Position numbers and translations under genes: made by a program. The notes beneath the pieces were generated by a model. It had not been told where the DNA came from, did not search any database, and saw only the letters and a program-made list of their open reading frames with translations. From contig JAUEDM010000001.1 in assembly GCA_033439685.1 (NCBI GenBank), positions 3,348,001 to 3,412,000 on the forward strand: a stretch of 64,000 nucleotides of DNA, in the 5' to 3' direction. The DNA is from Apodospora peruviana. Its lineage: Eukaryota; Ascomycota; Sordariomycetes; Sordariales; Lasiosphaeriaceae. Every line of letters starts with the position of its first letter. Within the stretch, counting starts at the first letter, position 1. Shown one piece after another: positions 35,454 to 47,368 of this stretch.

Positions 35454-36444
35454 GTCCGAGATTGATATATTGGGTAGTGTGTCCTTTTTAGCGAAGCTCA
35501 GTCGTCTGATGTTGAAATCAAGTTGGGTATTTCTCGATATGGCTAATAACAAGGTGCCCGCTATCGAATCCTTTTGTTCTTTCGGTACCGTATTTTGCTA
35601 TTTTTCGGTGCCCCACGTGGTGTTTGCAAGGTGCCCCTCACCGTCGTTGCAGGGGCCTAGTACTGATAATAAGCTAAGTTTTTTTCCACCATCGAGGAAT
35701 GAACATCGACACTCCATGAAACCCCTGAAAGTCGCTTCAGGAACCGAAGCTCTGAACACGAGGATTCAGCGGTATTACAGTAAGGTGTCACTCATCACTT
35801 ACTGCTTGACCACAAACACCCAAACTCAGCACTGTTCTCCGCAAAGACCTCACCAAGTCGCTAAGGCAGGGCAGCTTAGGGGCCGGTGACCCGTAGGGAT
35901 TTATTCCGTATTGTAGTAGCTCGGTACCCCACCAAAGCCTCCAACCGTGCCAGCGATATCCTGGTTCTGCAGGCCCTCCAGGATGTGATCGCAGGGTATG
36001 CGATTCGCCAATTGCAGGATAGAATTGGGCAACGTGCCTTCATTGTGACGGCATTGCGACCAGGGCTGCGATTTTAACCTGGTCGCCTGCCCGTCAGTCC
36101 GCAGCAACAACACGAGGGAGCTGTTTAATGGCATCAAAGCTCTACAGGACACACCGCGTCGTTCCGCATGCTTCTTGCAACCCCTGCGACAATCAGAGCA
36201 CCTTATCGTCAATTTAATTAATACTGAGAGACAATACCCCCAGAACTGGTGAGCCGAGACCGAGTCGCGTCCTCCTTGTCACTGTAATAGCATCGTCAGC
36301 TTTACCGTTGCCGACTAATGGTGCCCCTGGTTGCGCTCAATGCTGATTATAGAAGATCTCAAAACACGCAGACGATCTTGGAGATCAACCCGGCGCTACA
36401 GCACGAGAAACCGCCCGTCGCAAATCCGCCCCGGCCTTATCGTC
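35454..36444. promoter_or_regulatory. Divergent promoter region of rmt2 and vtc4
   Basis: A 991-bp spacer between opposing starts. It contains a CACGTG E-box-type hexamer (35614-35619). No gene seen. Confidence 0.55.
35614..35619. promoter_or_regulatory. CACGTG hexamer, candidate Pho4/NUC-1-type site
   Basis: Palindromic CACGTG, 160 bp upstream of rmt2 and about 825 bp upstream of vtc4. Phosphate-responsive bHLH factors bind this core; use here is inference. Confidence 0.35.
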
Positions 36445-38950
36445 ATGAAATTCGGCGAACAGCTCCGGTCGAGCGTCATCCGCGAATACCAATGGTACTA
36501 CATCGACTATGACGGCCTCAAGGCCGACCTGAAGAGCCCCAGCGGTTCTGTCCCGGCGACGGTGGCGACAGACAGCACACGGTCGAGCAAGGGCCCGAGA
36601 CGCGAATGGACCGAGGAGGACGAGAGCCGGTTCGTCAGCAAGCTCGAGGCCGAGCTGGAGAAGGTCCACACCAAGCAGCAGGTCAAGGCCATGGAGATCT
36701 CCCGGAGGATAACCATCAGCGAGCGTGAAGTCCGCGACGTCGTCAATCGTCTGAACGAGCGAGGCCCGGGAGAGGAAGGCCCCAGCGAGGAGGAGTTTAT
36801 GCTGCTCGAGGAGGATTTGAGCGATATCATTGCCGACGTGCACGACCTGGCCAAGTTTGTCCAGCTCAACTACACGGGCTTTTATAAGATCATCAAGAAA
36901 CACGATGTAAGTGGTGGAAACAGCGAAGCGCCGCCAAGGTTGGAGGGCTGGCCAGAGCTGATATTTGAAATGACTTTGACAGAAAATGACGGGATGGCAC
37001 TTGAAACCAGTTTTTGACACGCGCCTCAAAGCAAAACCCTTTTACAAGGAAAACTACGATGCGTCTGTCGTGAAACTGTCCAAGCTGTACGATCTGGTCC
37101 GGACGCGAGGCAACCCGGTCAAAGGCGACAGCGCGGCAGGAGGCAGCCAAGCCAACTTTGTCCGACACACCACCAAGTACTGGGTACACCCTGACAACGT
37201 GACGGAGCTCAAATTGATCATCCTGAAGCATTTACCTGTGCTGGTGTTCAACGCCAGCAAGGAATTCGAAGAGGCCGATTCGGCCATCACATCCATTTAC
37301 TACGACAATCCCGAGACATGGAGCCTGTATGAAGGGCGGTTGAAGAAGACCGAAGGTGCCGAGGCCATTCGTTTGCGGTGGTATGGCGGCATGCAAACCG
37401 AGACGATATTCGTCGAGCGAAAGACGCATCGGGAGGACTGGACCGGCGAGAAATCCGTCAAGGCCCGATTTGCGCTAAAGGAGAAGAACGTGAATGCGTA
37501 TATGCGCGGCGACCTTCTACCGGCCGCCATCTTTGAAAAGGCCCGGAAGGAAGGAAAGAAGTCGGAGAAGGCGATCGCCGAAGATGAAAGACTGGCGTCC
37601 GAGATCCAATGGACCGCCCTAAAAAAGGGTTACAAGCCAGTGTGCCGGTCATTCTATCACCGCACGGCGTTTCAGCTGCCGGCAGACGCGCGGGTCCGGA
37701 TTTCGTTGGACACGGAACTGACAATGATTCGGGAGGACAACACGGACGGCGTCACGAGATCGGGCGACAACTGGAGACGCATGGACATTGGCATCGACTA
37801 CCCCTTTTCACAGCTTCCACCCGGAGATATCGTCCGATTCCCGTACGCCGTCCTCGAGGTCAAGCTGCAGACCCAGCTTGGCCAAGAGCCGCCCGAATGG
37901 GTGCGACAGTTGATTGCCAGCCACCTGGTCGAAGCGGTTCCCAAGTTCTCCAAGTTCATCCACGGCGTCGCTACTTTGTTTCCGAAACAGATCAACCTGC
38001 TCCCATACTGGATGCCGCAGATGGACGTCGACATCCGGAAGCCGGTGACGCATGACTTCGGGATCCAGCGGACAGGACACTCGGCCACGACGTCGACATC
38101 GGATGCCGAGGAAGACGATGACGATGACTATGACTCTGACGAGGACAGACCGACTCCTGAGCATAGTCGCAATGGAGAATCGAGTGCGCAGGGGGCGGCG
38201 GTCACCAGGAGCGGGCGCCCCCCGATGCTGGCCTCGGATATCGAAGACCAGACGATCGAGCGAGGTGATACGTATATCTACGATTCGGATGACGAATCCG
38301 ACGAGCAAGACAGGCTAGAGGAGGCTAGGCGGGTAGGCGGGTGGACATACTACCACGCTCTCGCGTCAGCATACGCACATTCTGCTGCCCGAGGCACGGT
38401 GACGGTCCTCCAGGCCCTCGTGCCGCGCCCTCGATCGACACAGGTGCCCCGCAACGAGAGACTGCAGGCGCTGCTGGGGACGGGCGAAATCCAGGCCAAG
38501 AGGTTCAAGGCGCCCAAGGGGAAAAGGATTTATGTTCCCGTGCGGGTTGAACCGAAGGTCTATTTTGCGGCGGAGAGGACGTTTCTTGGCTGGGTAAGTG
38601 TCTCTCTCCTTCTTTTGTCGCCACAGTATCGTACCCCTGTTTGCTAACTGACCCCTCTAAAAAAGCTCGAGTATTCTATTTACATCGGCACCATCGCGGT
38701 GACGTTGCTGAATTTCGGCACCAAGCAAGGGAGCGTGGCCACGTTCATCGCGGCGGCCGCTTTTACCCTTGTGGCCATCCTGGGGTTATGTTACTCGGTC
38801 GGGACGTACCTGTACCGGAGCAACGCGATCCGCACGCGCAGGGTGGCGAACTACTATGACAAATGGGGGCCCAGTGCGCTCTGCGCGTCGCTGTTTGTGG
38901 CGGTTGCGTTGAATTTCGCGCTCAAGAATCGTGAGCTATCTTCCAGCTAA
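36445..38950 (+). CDS. vtc4: Vacuolar transporter chaperone 4, polyphosphate polymerase
   Basis: Catalytic subunit of the VTC complex, making polyphosphate from ATP at the vacuolar membrane and feeding it into the lumen. Exons 36445-36906, 36983-38593 and 38666-38950 give 785 aa. The SPX domain (residues 1-150) begins MKFGEQLRSSVIREYQWYYI and ends FVQLNYTGFYKIIKKHD. The tunnel-fold core carries TSIYYDNPETWSLYEGRL, EAIRLRWYGG, ETIFVERKTHREDW, and FPYAVLEVKLQT, the basic and acidic residues of the polymerase site. An acidic linker (EEDDDDDYDSDED) and KPKGKR-like basic stretch follow. Exon 3 encodes the three-helix DUF202 membrane domain (LEYSIYIGTIAVTLLNFGT). The start is fixed by the family N-terminus. 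Divergent from rmt2. Confidence 0.96.
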
Positions 38951-40147
38951 GAAGACATGCTTACGTGAGGTAACATGTTAAATGGTAGATATGCGGATTG
39001 TACAAATTGATGACTGGAGCTGGAGGTATATATTATATGATAGGAGGAAGAGAGGAAGGGGGAAAGAAACCGCTACTGGGGATTGTTGGTTGTCAGACAG
39101 TGGTATCTTGGTTGGAAAGCGAGATCATATCATTTGGATATGACTGTGTAAGGTACATGGCTCACTCACTACCTTGGGTAGCTTACATTGTTGCTGGTGG
39201 CTGCGGTGTATTACTGATCCCGCTGCGTAAAAATCCACCGAAGAAGATCCCTGAGCTCCCCTCTCTCTGCTGTGATATTCGTAAGGCTGACGATGACCGA
39301 TCATACCTGCCCCCTTCCGCTTTGCGTGCAGTGTGTGTGTGGTACCGTATGTCCGGTACTGAACCCTGACATCTAGTCCATGCAAGTTACACCTACATCC
39401 GTCGACCTGCATCATGATTCCATCCCCGCCCCCATCTCAGCCCTACTTCGTTCTTTGGGTGATCATACGTATCTAGATAGGCTTTGATGGGCAACAGCTG
39501 CAGACTGGTCGGTTCGTGAATACCCCGCCAAAAATACGACCACAGCTCGGAAAAGAAGCCAATCCTGGATCTTGGACTCTTGAAAGGCTGCTTGCTGCTG
39601 CTCGTTTGTGGTGGCTTTGCTTCGTCCACTACTGCTCCATGGGTGGGGGTGATCGATGTCTTGTGTAACAAATCAACAGGGCGTGGTATTGAGTATTCGG
39701 GGTTGAGTTAGAATGGAGACCACTACAGTTTACTGATCATGAATAAATAGTAAGGCGACCGGGGCATCTGGTCATCCTCGCCACCAGGTATGGAGTTGTT
39801 GTTGGCAGTTGGTTCAGCTTGCGGGTAGGCGGCTGAAGTGTGGATGAATGAGATGGAGCATCGCGGATGGAGCATTGGATCGTGGGGAAAAGGGGTAGTA
39901 TAAGTAAGGTACCTACCTACCTACTGTACAGTAAGTAGGGGACTTGTTGTGGACCCATCCTTGCACAACTTGAACTGACCGTGTGAGGGTACGTACCTCC
40001 TTCCTCCTTTGTCCCGGACGGACTCTCACCTCCTCTCCTTCCACTGCCTGCCCTGTAGCAAACTTACGGGAATTTTATTTTTCAAAAGATTTCCAGAATT
40101 ACAATCCTCAACCAAGCTCAAAGTTATAGCAAAGAAACAAAACCACA
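38951..40147. other. Spacer upstream of the cystathionine gamma-synthase-like gene
   Basis: Contains a CCTA tract with an adjoining ACTGTACAGT palindrome (39909-39939) and GGTACGTACC (39988-39997). Minus-strand open frames at 39393-39671 (no ATG) and 39723-39875 (50 codons) are not supported as genes. Confidence 0.5.
39909..39939. repeat. CCTA tract merging into an imperfect hairpin
   Basis: CCTA repeats pass into CCTACTGTACAGTAAGTAGG, whose core ACTGTACAGT (39923-39932) is a perfect palindrome flanked by near-complementary arms. Confidence 0.8.
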
Positions 40148-42026
40148 ATGCCGATCAACATCAACACCGAGTTCGGCCACTCCATGCCCCCGGAGGAAGA
40201 CCACAACATCACCATCCACGCGCCAGGATGGGACAATGCCATCAAGTTCCGCAACGGCGACCCCTCCGTGCTCAACAAAATGAAGTCTATTTACCCTCGT
40301 TTCGGCCCCTGGGCCCAGGCGAGACATGTTAGTGTACTCACCTAAGAAGATACCTACTTATCTACAGTGTTAAGTTTGCTAACGAAGTATCCAGATCCTC
40401 TTCGACATCTCCGCCAAACTCTCCCTGCCGCCAGACCATGGCTGCTTGGCATTCACCAGCCCGGAAGCGTTCGCCTACGCCAAGCAGTTCGCCGCCTCGT
40501 CGCACCGCTCACCACCCGAGGTCAAGCTCGAGCAGGCCGAGCTCAAGTTCCGCGTCGTCGACGTCGGCGGCGTGCGGCTTTACGTTGTCGTGTTTCCCAT
40601 TTCTAAATTCAAGGGCATCATCGGCATCTGGCAGGTCAGCGGAACGGGCATCAGTACGCGACTGGCCGAGGAGCTGCTCAAGCACGTCGACGAGATGTCG
40701 GTGGTCGACTTCGAGGCAACCGGCGAAACAGAACCTCTCATAGTTCCAGAAACTACCTACCTCGCAGAGACGAACGCCCACGAGAAGCTCCGCGAACGGA
40801 TTTGGGCTCTGCTGAAGCGGTCCCCAATCAAACCGACGGATGTCAGCCCGAATGACGTCTATCTGTACTCGACGGGCATGTCGGCCATTTTAGGTTTGCA
40901 CAAGGCGCTGATGGCGATCCAGGAGGGCTCCGTGGTTGCCATCGGCGCAGTATTTCACCACACCTGGAACCTGTTCGAGGAGGCGCCGGCGGGGTTCAAG
41001 CATTTCGGACCGGCCGACGTCAAGAGCGGTGTTGTCGACAAGGTGGAAGCCTATCTCATAAACGAGGCGGAGGCGGGCCGCAGGATCAGTTACTTGTTTG
41101 TCGAGTTTCCGAGCAACCCGCTGGAGATCAGCGTAGACCTCAAAGCACTGCGAGAGCTGGTATGTTTTTTTTTGTTTTGGCTATCACCCTGTTTTGCAAA
41201 CAGACCACTGATTACTGACGCTTGTGAGTGGTACAGGCCGTCAAGTACAAGTTCCCGCTCGTCGTCGACGAGACCATCGGTTCGTTCTGCAACGTCGACG
41301 TCCTGCCCGCCGCAGACGTGGTCATCACGTCCCTGACAAAGTCATTCAGCGGATACGCAAACGTAAGTTCCCATCCATCTAACCCTTTCCAGCCTCACAT
41401 CATGCCTATTTAACACGAGAAAACAGGTCATGGGCGGCTCCGTGGTCCTGAACCCTTCCTCCATCTTCTACCACTCCGCCCTCAAACCGACTTTCATGAC
41501 CACCTACCACAACGAGTACTTCTCCGGCGACGCGAGCCGTCTCCTCTCCAACAGTGACGATTACCTTTCCCGCAGCGCCATCCTGAACCGCAACGCTTTG
41601 GCTCTAGCCAATCTGGTCCACAGCTACTGTACCCCCTCAGGACCAGTGACGGACATGCTCTACCCGCCCTTCACCGACACAGCTGCCAGCTACAGATCCT
41701 TCATGCGACCTGCCACTCCCGCATTCACACCCGGATACGGCTGCCTCCTGAGCATCGACTTCGACTCCAAAGACTCGGCCATCGTCTTTTACGATGCTTT
41801 GAACGTGTACAAGGGCCCGCATCTGGGCGCGCACCTGACCCTCGCGGTGCCCTTCAACGACCTCGTCTGGGGCGACCCCACGCACTGCGATGTTGCCTAT
41901 CACAGGGCGTATGGGCTGCGTACGGAGCAGGTGCGCATCAGTGTCGGGTTGGAAGACGAGCAGGACTTGGTTGAGGCGTTCAAGGCCGCGTTGCATGCTT
42001 GCTGTGAGGCGGCCAGGAAGAAGTAA
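40148..42026 (+). CDS. Cystathionine gamma-synthase-like PLP enzyme
   Basis: Fungal Cys/Met-metabolism PLP-dependent transsulfuration enzyme (Str2/YML082W type), expected to join cysteine with an O-acyl-homoserine to give cystathionine. Exons 40148-40327, 40395-41159, 41237-41362 and 41427-42026 give 556 aa. The N-terminal extension of about 190 residues is typical of the fungal subfamily. The PLP fold contains DVYLYSTGMSAILGLHKAL, YLFVEFPSNPLEISVDL, PLVVDETIGSF and TSLTKSFSGYAN, where the Lys of SLTK is the Schiff-base residue. MGGSVVLNP follows at the next exon. The C-terminus has VRISVGLEDEQDLVEAFKAAL. All four exons join in phase 0 with GT-AG introns. No neighbouring sulfur-pathway gene is present. 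Confidence 0.92.
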
Positions 42027-42423
42027 CAAGGAAGTTCTCTTGAAAGTAGTACATTCCTGGTAGATAAGACAGGTACTTGGAGTGAACACGAATGATGGCC
42101 AAAGGATGCCAAACAGGGCTAGAGGGTACCTTTCCAAAGAGGTAGCTCACTCACTTATACTTTAGTTACGCAAGAGCAACAGCATTCACATGCCCAGCAT
42201 TCCATCGTACCCAAAAACACCACGTGCAGGAGAGGCATCAATTGTCATTGTCTCGCTCAAAAGTACCAGACTGTCGTCATCCTAATGGTGCCATTATCCA
42301 CAAACGCGTTCTTATGAACAAAGCCCAAACGAGCCCACTGCTTCCCTCATGCTTCAGGAACCAGAGTAATAACGTCGAAAACAAAGAGACCAGCTAGACG
42401 GAAAACAAACCGGCTGCGGCTAC
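42027..42423. other. Convergent 3' spacer
   Basis: Holds the 3' UTRs of the synthase-like gene and hexokinase. Nothing else recognised. Confidence 0.6.
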
Positions 42424-44657
42424 TCATTTGAAGTTCTCGGGGTGCAAGATGCCGTGCATGTTGCCCTTCTTGACACGCTCCAGTGTCAACGCAGCAATCA
42501 GAGCAGCACCAACACCGCTGCCGTCCTCGGCGGCCAGGATCTCGATCGGGTCCTCCTCATTGGGGTCCGTCTTCTCGGGCCAGTCGAGAATCTCGCGCAG
42601 GGCCTGAGCGCCGCGGGCCTTGAAGTGCGGATACTTGTTAAATACCGAACCGTCAGCACCGACGTGGCAAGACTTATAGCCCTTCTTCTTGCTGATGGCG
42701 GCGACACCGCAGGCTGAGAGACGGGCCGCGCGGGTACCGATAAGCTCGGCGGCGCGGCGGATAAGCTCGAGCTCGGCACCACTGGGGTTGATGTCCAGTT
42801 TGGTCTGGAAGAGGTCGGCTGTCTCGGACAGGTTCTCAAATGGGTCTCTGTGACACAAAACTTATAAGCGCAATGTCATGTGTGTGTAACTTCAACCGAG
42901 GCTATACTTGCTCTTCAATGGCAGACAAGAAGGAAGAATCAAGGCTATAAGCCTTGCGGAGCTTGGAAATGTCTTGCCCGGTGAACATGTGTGTCTCGGG
43001 TTTATCATGGAGATCAACCATGACCAATCGGAAGATTTCGCCCAGGTACAAACCCGCAATCATCTTCTCGAAGGCCTGCTGACCGGGACGTGGCGAGTCC
43101 TTGTCGATGATAACGTCGTACGGGGTTCGAGGGAGCACCTTGTGTTCATTATCAAAGGCACCCCACTCGCAGTTGATAGCCATTGGAGTATCCGGGGGAA
43201 GGTTGAGATGCGCGAGCTTGGGGATCGAGCCGCAATCCTCGATGTAGGCCGCGTTGCAGCCGGTGCCAAAGATGCAACCAATCTTCATCTTAGTGTCGGT
43301 ATACGCCGAGGCAATCAGCGTGCCGGTTGTGTCGTTGATCAAGGCGGTCAGCTTGATCGGCACTCCCTGGTCTGGCTTAGTAGGTACTTCTGCTTGATCG
43401 CGATAATGGCTGCTCTTACTCGTTGGGCAAGGGCGTTCTCGAACATGGGGACAACGTTACGGCCCTCGACGCCTGCAATGTCAAAGCCCTTGGTCCATCG
43501 CTGTAGAATGCCCTCATCAATGTAGTTCTGCGTTGCGGGGTACGAGAAGGTAAAGCCCAAGGGTAGCTTTTGCTTGGATGCTTCGCCATGGTGAGTCTCA
43601 ATGAACTGCATCAAACAGTCGGCGATGTACTCCCACAGCTCGTCGGCATCACCGGTCTTCAGCTCCTCGGGCATTCGGTACTTGGACTGGATGATGTCAA
43701 ATTCGGACTTCTGTTCGGTAAGAGTGATCTGGCACACGCGAAGGTTGGTGCCGCCCATGTCGAGAGCCAAATATGTTCCGGTCTCGTAGCCGGTGGGATA
43801 TGACATGACCCATGTTGGGTTCATGGGCTATACCGGCTAGTTAGTTGCAAGTTCTGACACAGACAAGGGAGACCCACGATGCTTCCGCCAGTCACACTCA
43901 GCCCTTATTGGCAGGTCAGTCGGTGTCCTTCAGTGATTGCAGATGTGTCCACAAACCCTTTTCGAGCTCTGTGACAAAGTGCTCGGTGATCTGCTTCAGC
44001 TTCTCGGTATCGACGCTGAACTGGCGCTCAAGCGTCTCAATCTCCTTGGAGAGATCCTGGGAGGTATCGGCAAACGATCCTATAGGCATGGTCAGTAACA
44101 GGCCGAGTATGGAAGCACGTTGTGCTTGCCCTGTCGGCTTGACTGGTTGCTTCGATTGATTCGATGGTGGTGGTAATATGTCATCCGCTTGGAGAGGGGA
44201 GGCGGATGGTAGCGATAGGAGCCGGCTCTGAGCCTCAAAGGGATCGACATGGTGACTGGCATATTCGTAATAAGGTGCTAACAAGGTGAAAATGACTTGA
44301 GGACAGATATATGACAGGTGGTGCGATATTCGAGAATATTTTCCTTTGCCTCATTTTGCGGACGCCACGCGATTCCCCAACGCAGATAGGGCGTGAGTGA
44401 AATTCAGCGACAGCAGGTGCGACTACCCGCACAGTGACGATTCATCGTAGACCATCCAGAGGTTCTAAGATCGGTCCCTCAAGGCAGGTGCTGGTTGGCA
44501 GAAGGTAAGGTATAAGGTGGGTGTGGGTGAGAGGAGGGGGTTCCCGTCAAGGTTCTAAAGATATCACTGCACGTTTGCTTCAAGGAAGGTGAGAAGCACA
44601 CACTGACGTACCGGTGCCCTTCCTGGACGGGCGCTTCTTAGGACCTAAACCGACCAT
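42424..44657 (-). CDS. hxk1: Hexokinase
   Basis: Phosphorylates glucose and fructose with ATP in the first step of glycolysis; fungal hexokinases can also act in glucose repression. Six exons: 44657-44612, 44079-43957, 43903-43878, 43827-43420, 43366-42912, 42847-42424; 493 aa. Exon 1 encodes MVGLGPKKRPSRKGT, matching the basic N-terminal signature of Hxk2-type enzymes, and is separated by a 532-bp intron. Exon 3 has only 26 nt (LSVTGGSI). The fifth intron starts with GC (GCAAGT) instead of GT, required to keep IEEDPFENL in frame. Functional motifs: YLALDMGGTNLRV (phosphate loop), LPLGFTFSYPATQ, LINDTTGT with the catalytic Asp, FGTGCNAAYIE and AAEDGSGVGAALIAAL. Divergent from ost1. Confidence 0.96.
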
Positions 44658-45753
44658 GATGGGCAATCGACCTCGCTTGTTGCTTTCGCTCGGAGGCTAT
44701 TTCGTGTGTTTTTGTTTTGTTTCGGGCACTTTCCGGGCGCTCCTGCAGTGATGTAAGGCAAGCTGCGAAATGCAGGTTTGATGGGGCACGTGCGAACTAA
44801 ATGCTCCTTCAATGCGGGTTATTGTTGCGGTTCTGAATTGGATCAATCAAGGCAGTCGTCGACAGGAGGACTCGGAGCTAGAGCTTTTTGTGCAGAGATC
44901 GGGCAGGGCCGAGAATTTAGGGTTTGGCTGTGGTGCAATGAAGGAAGGAATGAACGCTCAAAGCCTCTTCCAACGGAGAACAGGTGAGCGGTATAATCGG
45001 TAATCTGATTCTGGTTATCGGAAGGTCACCGGTGGTGCTGAGCTAAGGTTCATCCAATCCAGTGCGTGCCTGCCACGCACCTGAGCCATTGTTTTCTATG
45101 ATTCTTATATGGTATTATCTGAACTACCTACTCATCAAGGTACCCGGAGCTTTAAAGTTTAAACTGCTCAGTTTTATATCAAGTCACTTCCGCCCGTACC
45201 AACCTCACCTTCGAGCTCATCCCTCACCGATGTCGCACTGCCAAGTCGAGGTTTCAATGTCTCGGAAGACGACCCACGGGAGCAGTCGGATAGAGATCAA
45301 AAGCATTCGGTACAGTAGGAGCGCGTAAAGATTCGGAAGTAGTACGCAGCCTTCGGATGACAGTTCCACTTGGGTTCGTCATAATGTGGATTTCCCATCC
45401 CGAACTGTGAAGTTGGGATGGTGGGGAAGCGGGCAACTAACGTCGGTCCCACTCCAATGGAAGCTCGGGCCCTCCCCCGGGGAGTCGCGGAACCCGGCGT
45501 TAATTACTCCGATGAACTGACAGCATTGACCCCGGGCCCTGCCTCTGCACTCAGCCGGAAGCTGCCGGACAGGGGTCTTTCAGCAACGTAAGCTTCTTGG
45601 AGCCAATCGCCAATTCACCAGAAGGCCAGATGCTTTGAAGACGACGAGGCTGTTTAACGGTCAATTCTTGCATATCTTGCATTCCTGATCCACCTTTTTT
45701 TCTCAACTTGGGCGTGGACGGTTCATGAGCCTGTCTGTCTCTTTTATTTCAAG
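44658..45753. promoter_or_regulatory. Divergent promoter region of hexokinase and ost1
   Basis: A 1.1-kb spacer between opposing start codons. It has a CACGTG at about 44786 and a CCAAT at about 45603. No gene recognised. Confidence 0.5.
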
Positions 45754-47368
45754 ATGAAGACCACGGCAGTCTTCTCTGCCGTTCTTTCTCTCCTAACACT
45801 AGTCTCGGCGAGCTCGAGCTCATCCACAAGCTCCGACAAGGGCACCTCGCGCGTGAAGCTGTCCTCGACCTTTAAGCCGCCACCGGCTTTCAAGAACGCC
45901 AATCTCGTCCATGTCATATCCGTCGAGAAGAATTACGTCAAGGAGAGCATCAATGTCGTGATAGAGAACGTCGACAAGGCTGCGCAGGATGAATACTTCC
46001 TCCCGTTCACCGCCGACCAGATATCACGGCTAGGTGGTGTCGAGGTCAAGGATCGCAAGGATGCCAGCGTTAGGCCATTTACCGTTGACGTCGTCGAGTA
46101 TGATCTGGCAAGGTCAGTATCCTCCACCAACACCATGGTGGCATCTTCCATCTAACTCCGACCAGTGACACCCAGTACCTGCGCATCCGACTTCCCATCC
46201 CCCTCAAGCCCAAGGCACAGCAAACCTTGGGTATCAGCTACTACCTCCTGAAGGCATACAGCCCTCTTCCCGCCGCCATAAACCAAGACGAGGCGCAGTT
46301 TCTAACGTATTTATTCTCGGCATACTGCCCCTCGGTTTACACCACCTCGAAGCAAAAGACCGAAGTCAAGTTCCCATCAGCCAACATTCCCGACTACACC
46401 AAGATCCCCGGAAGCGAAGATTCCAAGGACACCTTCCCAACAAAGCAAGGCTCGAAGCTGACGTACGGCCCCTTCGAGGAAAAGCCCGCCGGCGCTTACG
46501 AGCCCGTCCAAGTGCGGTTCGAGTTCACCAAGCCCGTGATCCATGTCGCTCGCCTGGAGCGAGACATCGAGGTCAGCCACTGGGGTGGCAACGTCGCTTT
46601 TGAGGAGCGCTACGAACTGTACCATCGCGGCGCGAATCTCTCCCAGCTCTTCAACCGGGTGAAGTGGGCGCAGTCGCAGTACTACAACCCCACCAGCTAC
46701 GCGCTCAGGGAGCTCAAGTTCCCCCTCCGCGTCGGCAGTGCTGATCCGTATTACACGGACGCCATCGGGAACGTCTCGACCTCGCGCTTCCGGAGCAACA
46801 AGAGGGAGGCTCTGCTTGAGATCAAGCCCCGCTACCCCGTCTTTGGGGGCTGGAAGTACCCCTTCACCATCGGTTGGAACTCGGACGCCAAGAACTTCCT
46901 CCGCAAGCTTGCGGGCGGCGGGTACATCCTGAACGTGCCCTTCCTCGAGGGCCCGAAGCAGGCGGAAGGCGTCGAGTATGAGCAGGTCGACGTCCGGGTG
47001 GTTCTGCCCGAGGGTGCTGAGTACGTTATGAACCGAAATTATATCACGAGAATTGAATGATACTGACACATGTTGTGTTTTACAGGAACGTGAAGTTCTA
47101 CACCACCATTCCGGATTCGTCCATCACCGAGGCCAATGTCGGAGTCCACAAGACTTTCTTGGATACCATTGGGCGCGGGGTGTTGGTGATCAAGGCGCGG
47201 AACTTGGTGGACGATTTCCGGGAACGCGAGCTCATTGTGACATACGATTACCCTTTCATGGCGAGTCTTCGCAAACCGTTGATTGTATTTGGTAGCGTGA
47301 TGACGGTACTCGTGAGCGCTTGGCTCCTGGGCAATGTGGAGTTGAAATTCAACCCGAGCAAGAAGTGA
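45754..47368 (+). CDS. ost1: Oligosaccharyltransferase subunit alpha (ribophorin I)
   Basis: ER-membrane subunit of the complex that transfers the oligosaccharide to nascent proteins. Exons 45754-46112, 46166-47020 and 47086-47368 give 498 aa. A signal peptide of about 20 residues (MKTTAVFSAVLSLLTLVSA) is followed by a Ser-rich linker and the lumenal ribophorin I domain: LVHVISVEKNYVKESINVVI, SDTQYLRIRLPIPL, ERDIEVSHWGGNVAFEERYE, LFNRVKWAQSQYYN and IKPRYPVFGGWKYPFTIGW. A single C-terminal membrane helix (PLIVFGSVMTVLVSAWLLG) is followed by a short cytosolic tail ending in KK. The lipid donor it uses is finished with the help of alg12, also encoded here. Confidence 0.96.

Noticed and set aside
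39723..39875. 50-codon minus-strand frame from ATG
   Set aside because: Reads plausibly but has no homology, and a putative GTAAAC splice to the 39393-39671 frame is out of phase.
43916..44284. 122-codon minus-strand frame (starting with TTG) over hexokinase exon 2
   Set aside because: It reads through the first and second hexokinase introns and has no ATG upstream of the intron end; only the exon 2 part is coding.
45340..45480. GC-rich CATCCCGAACTGTGAAG stretch resembling part of a 5S rRNA
   Set aside because: The flanking 5S stem and internal control regions are absent.
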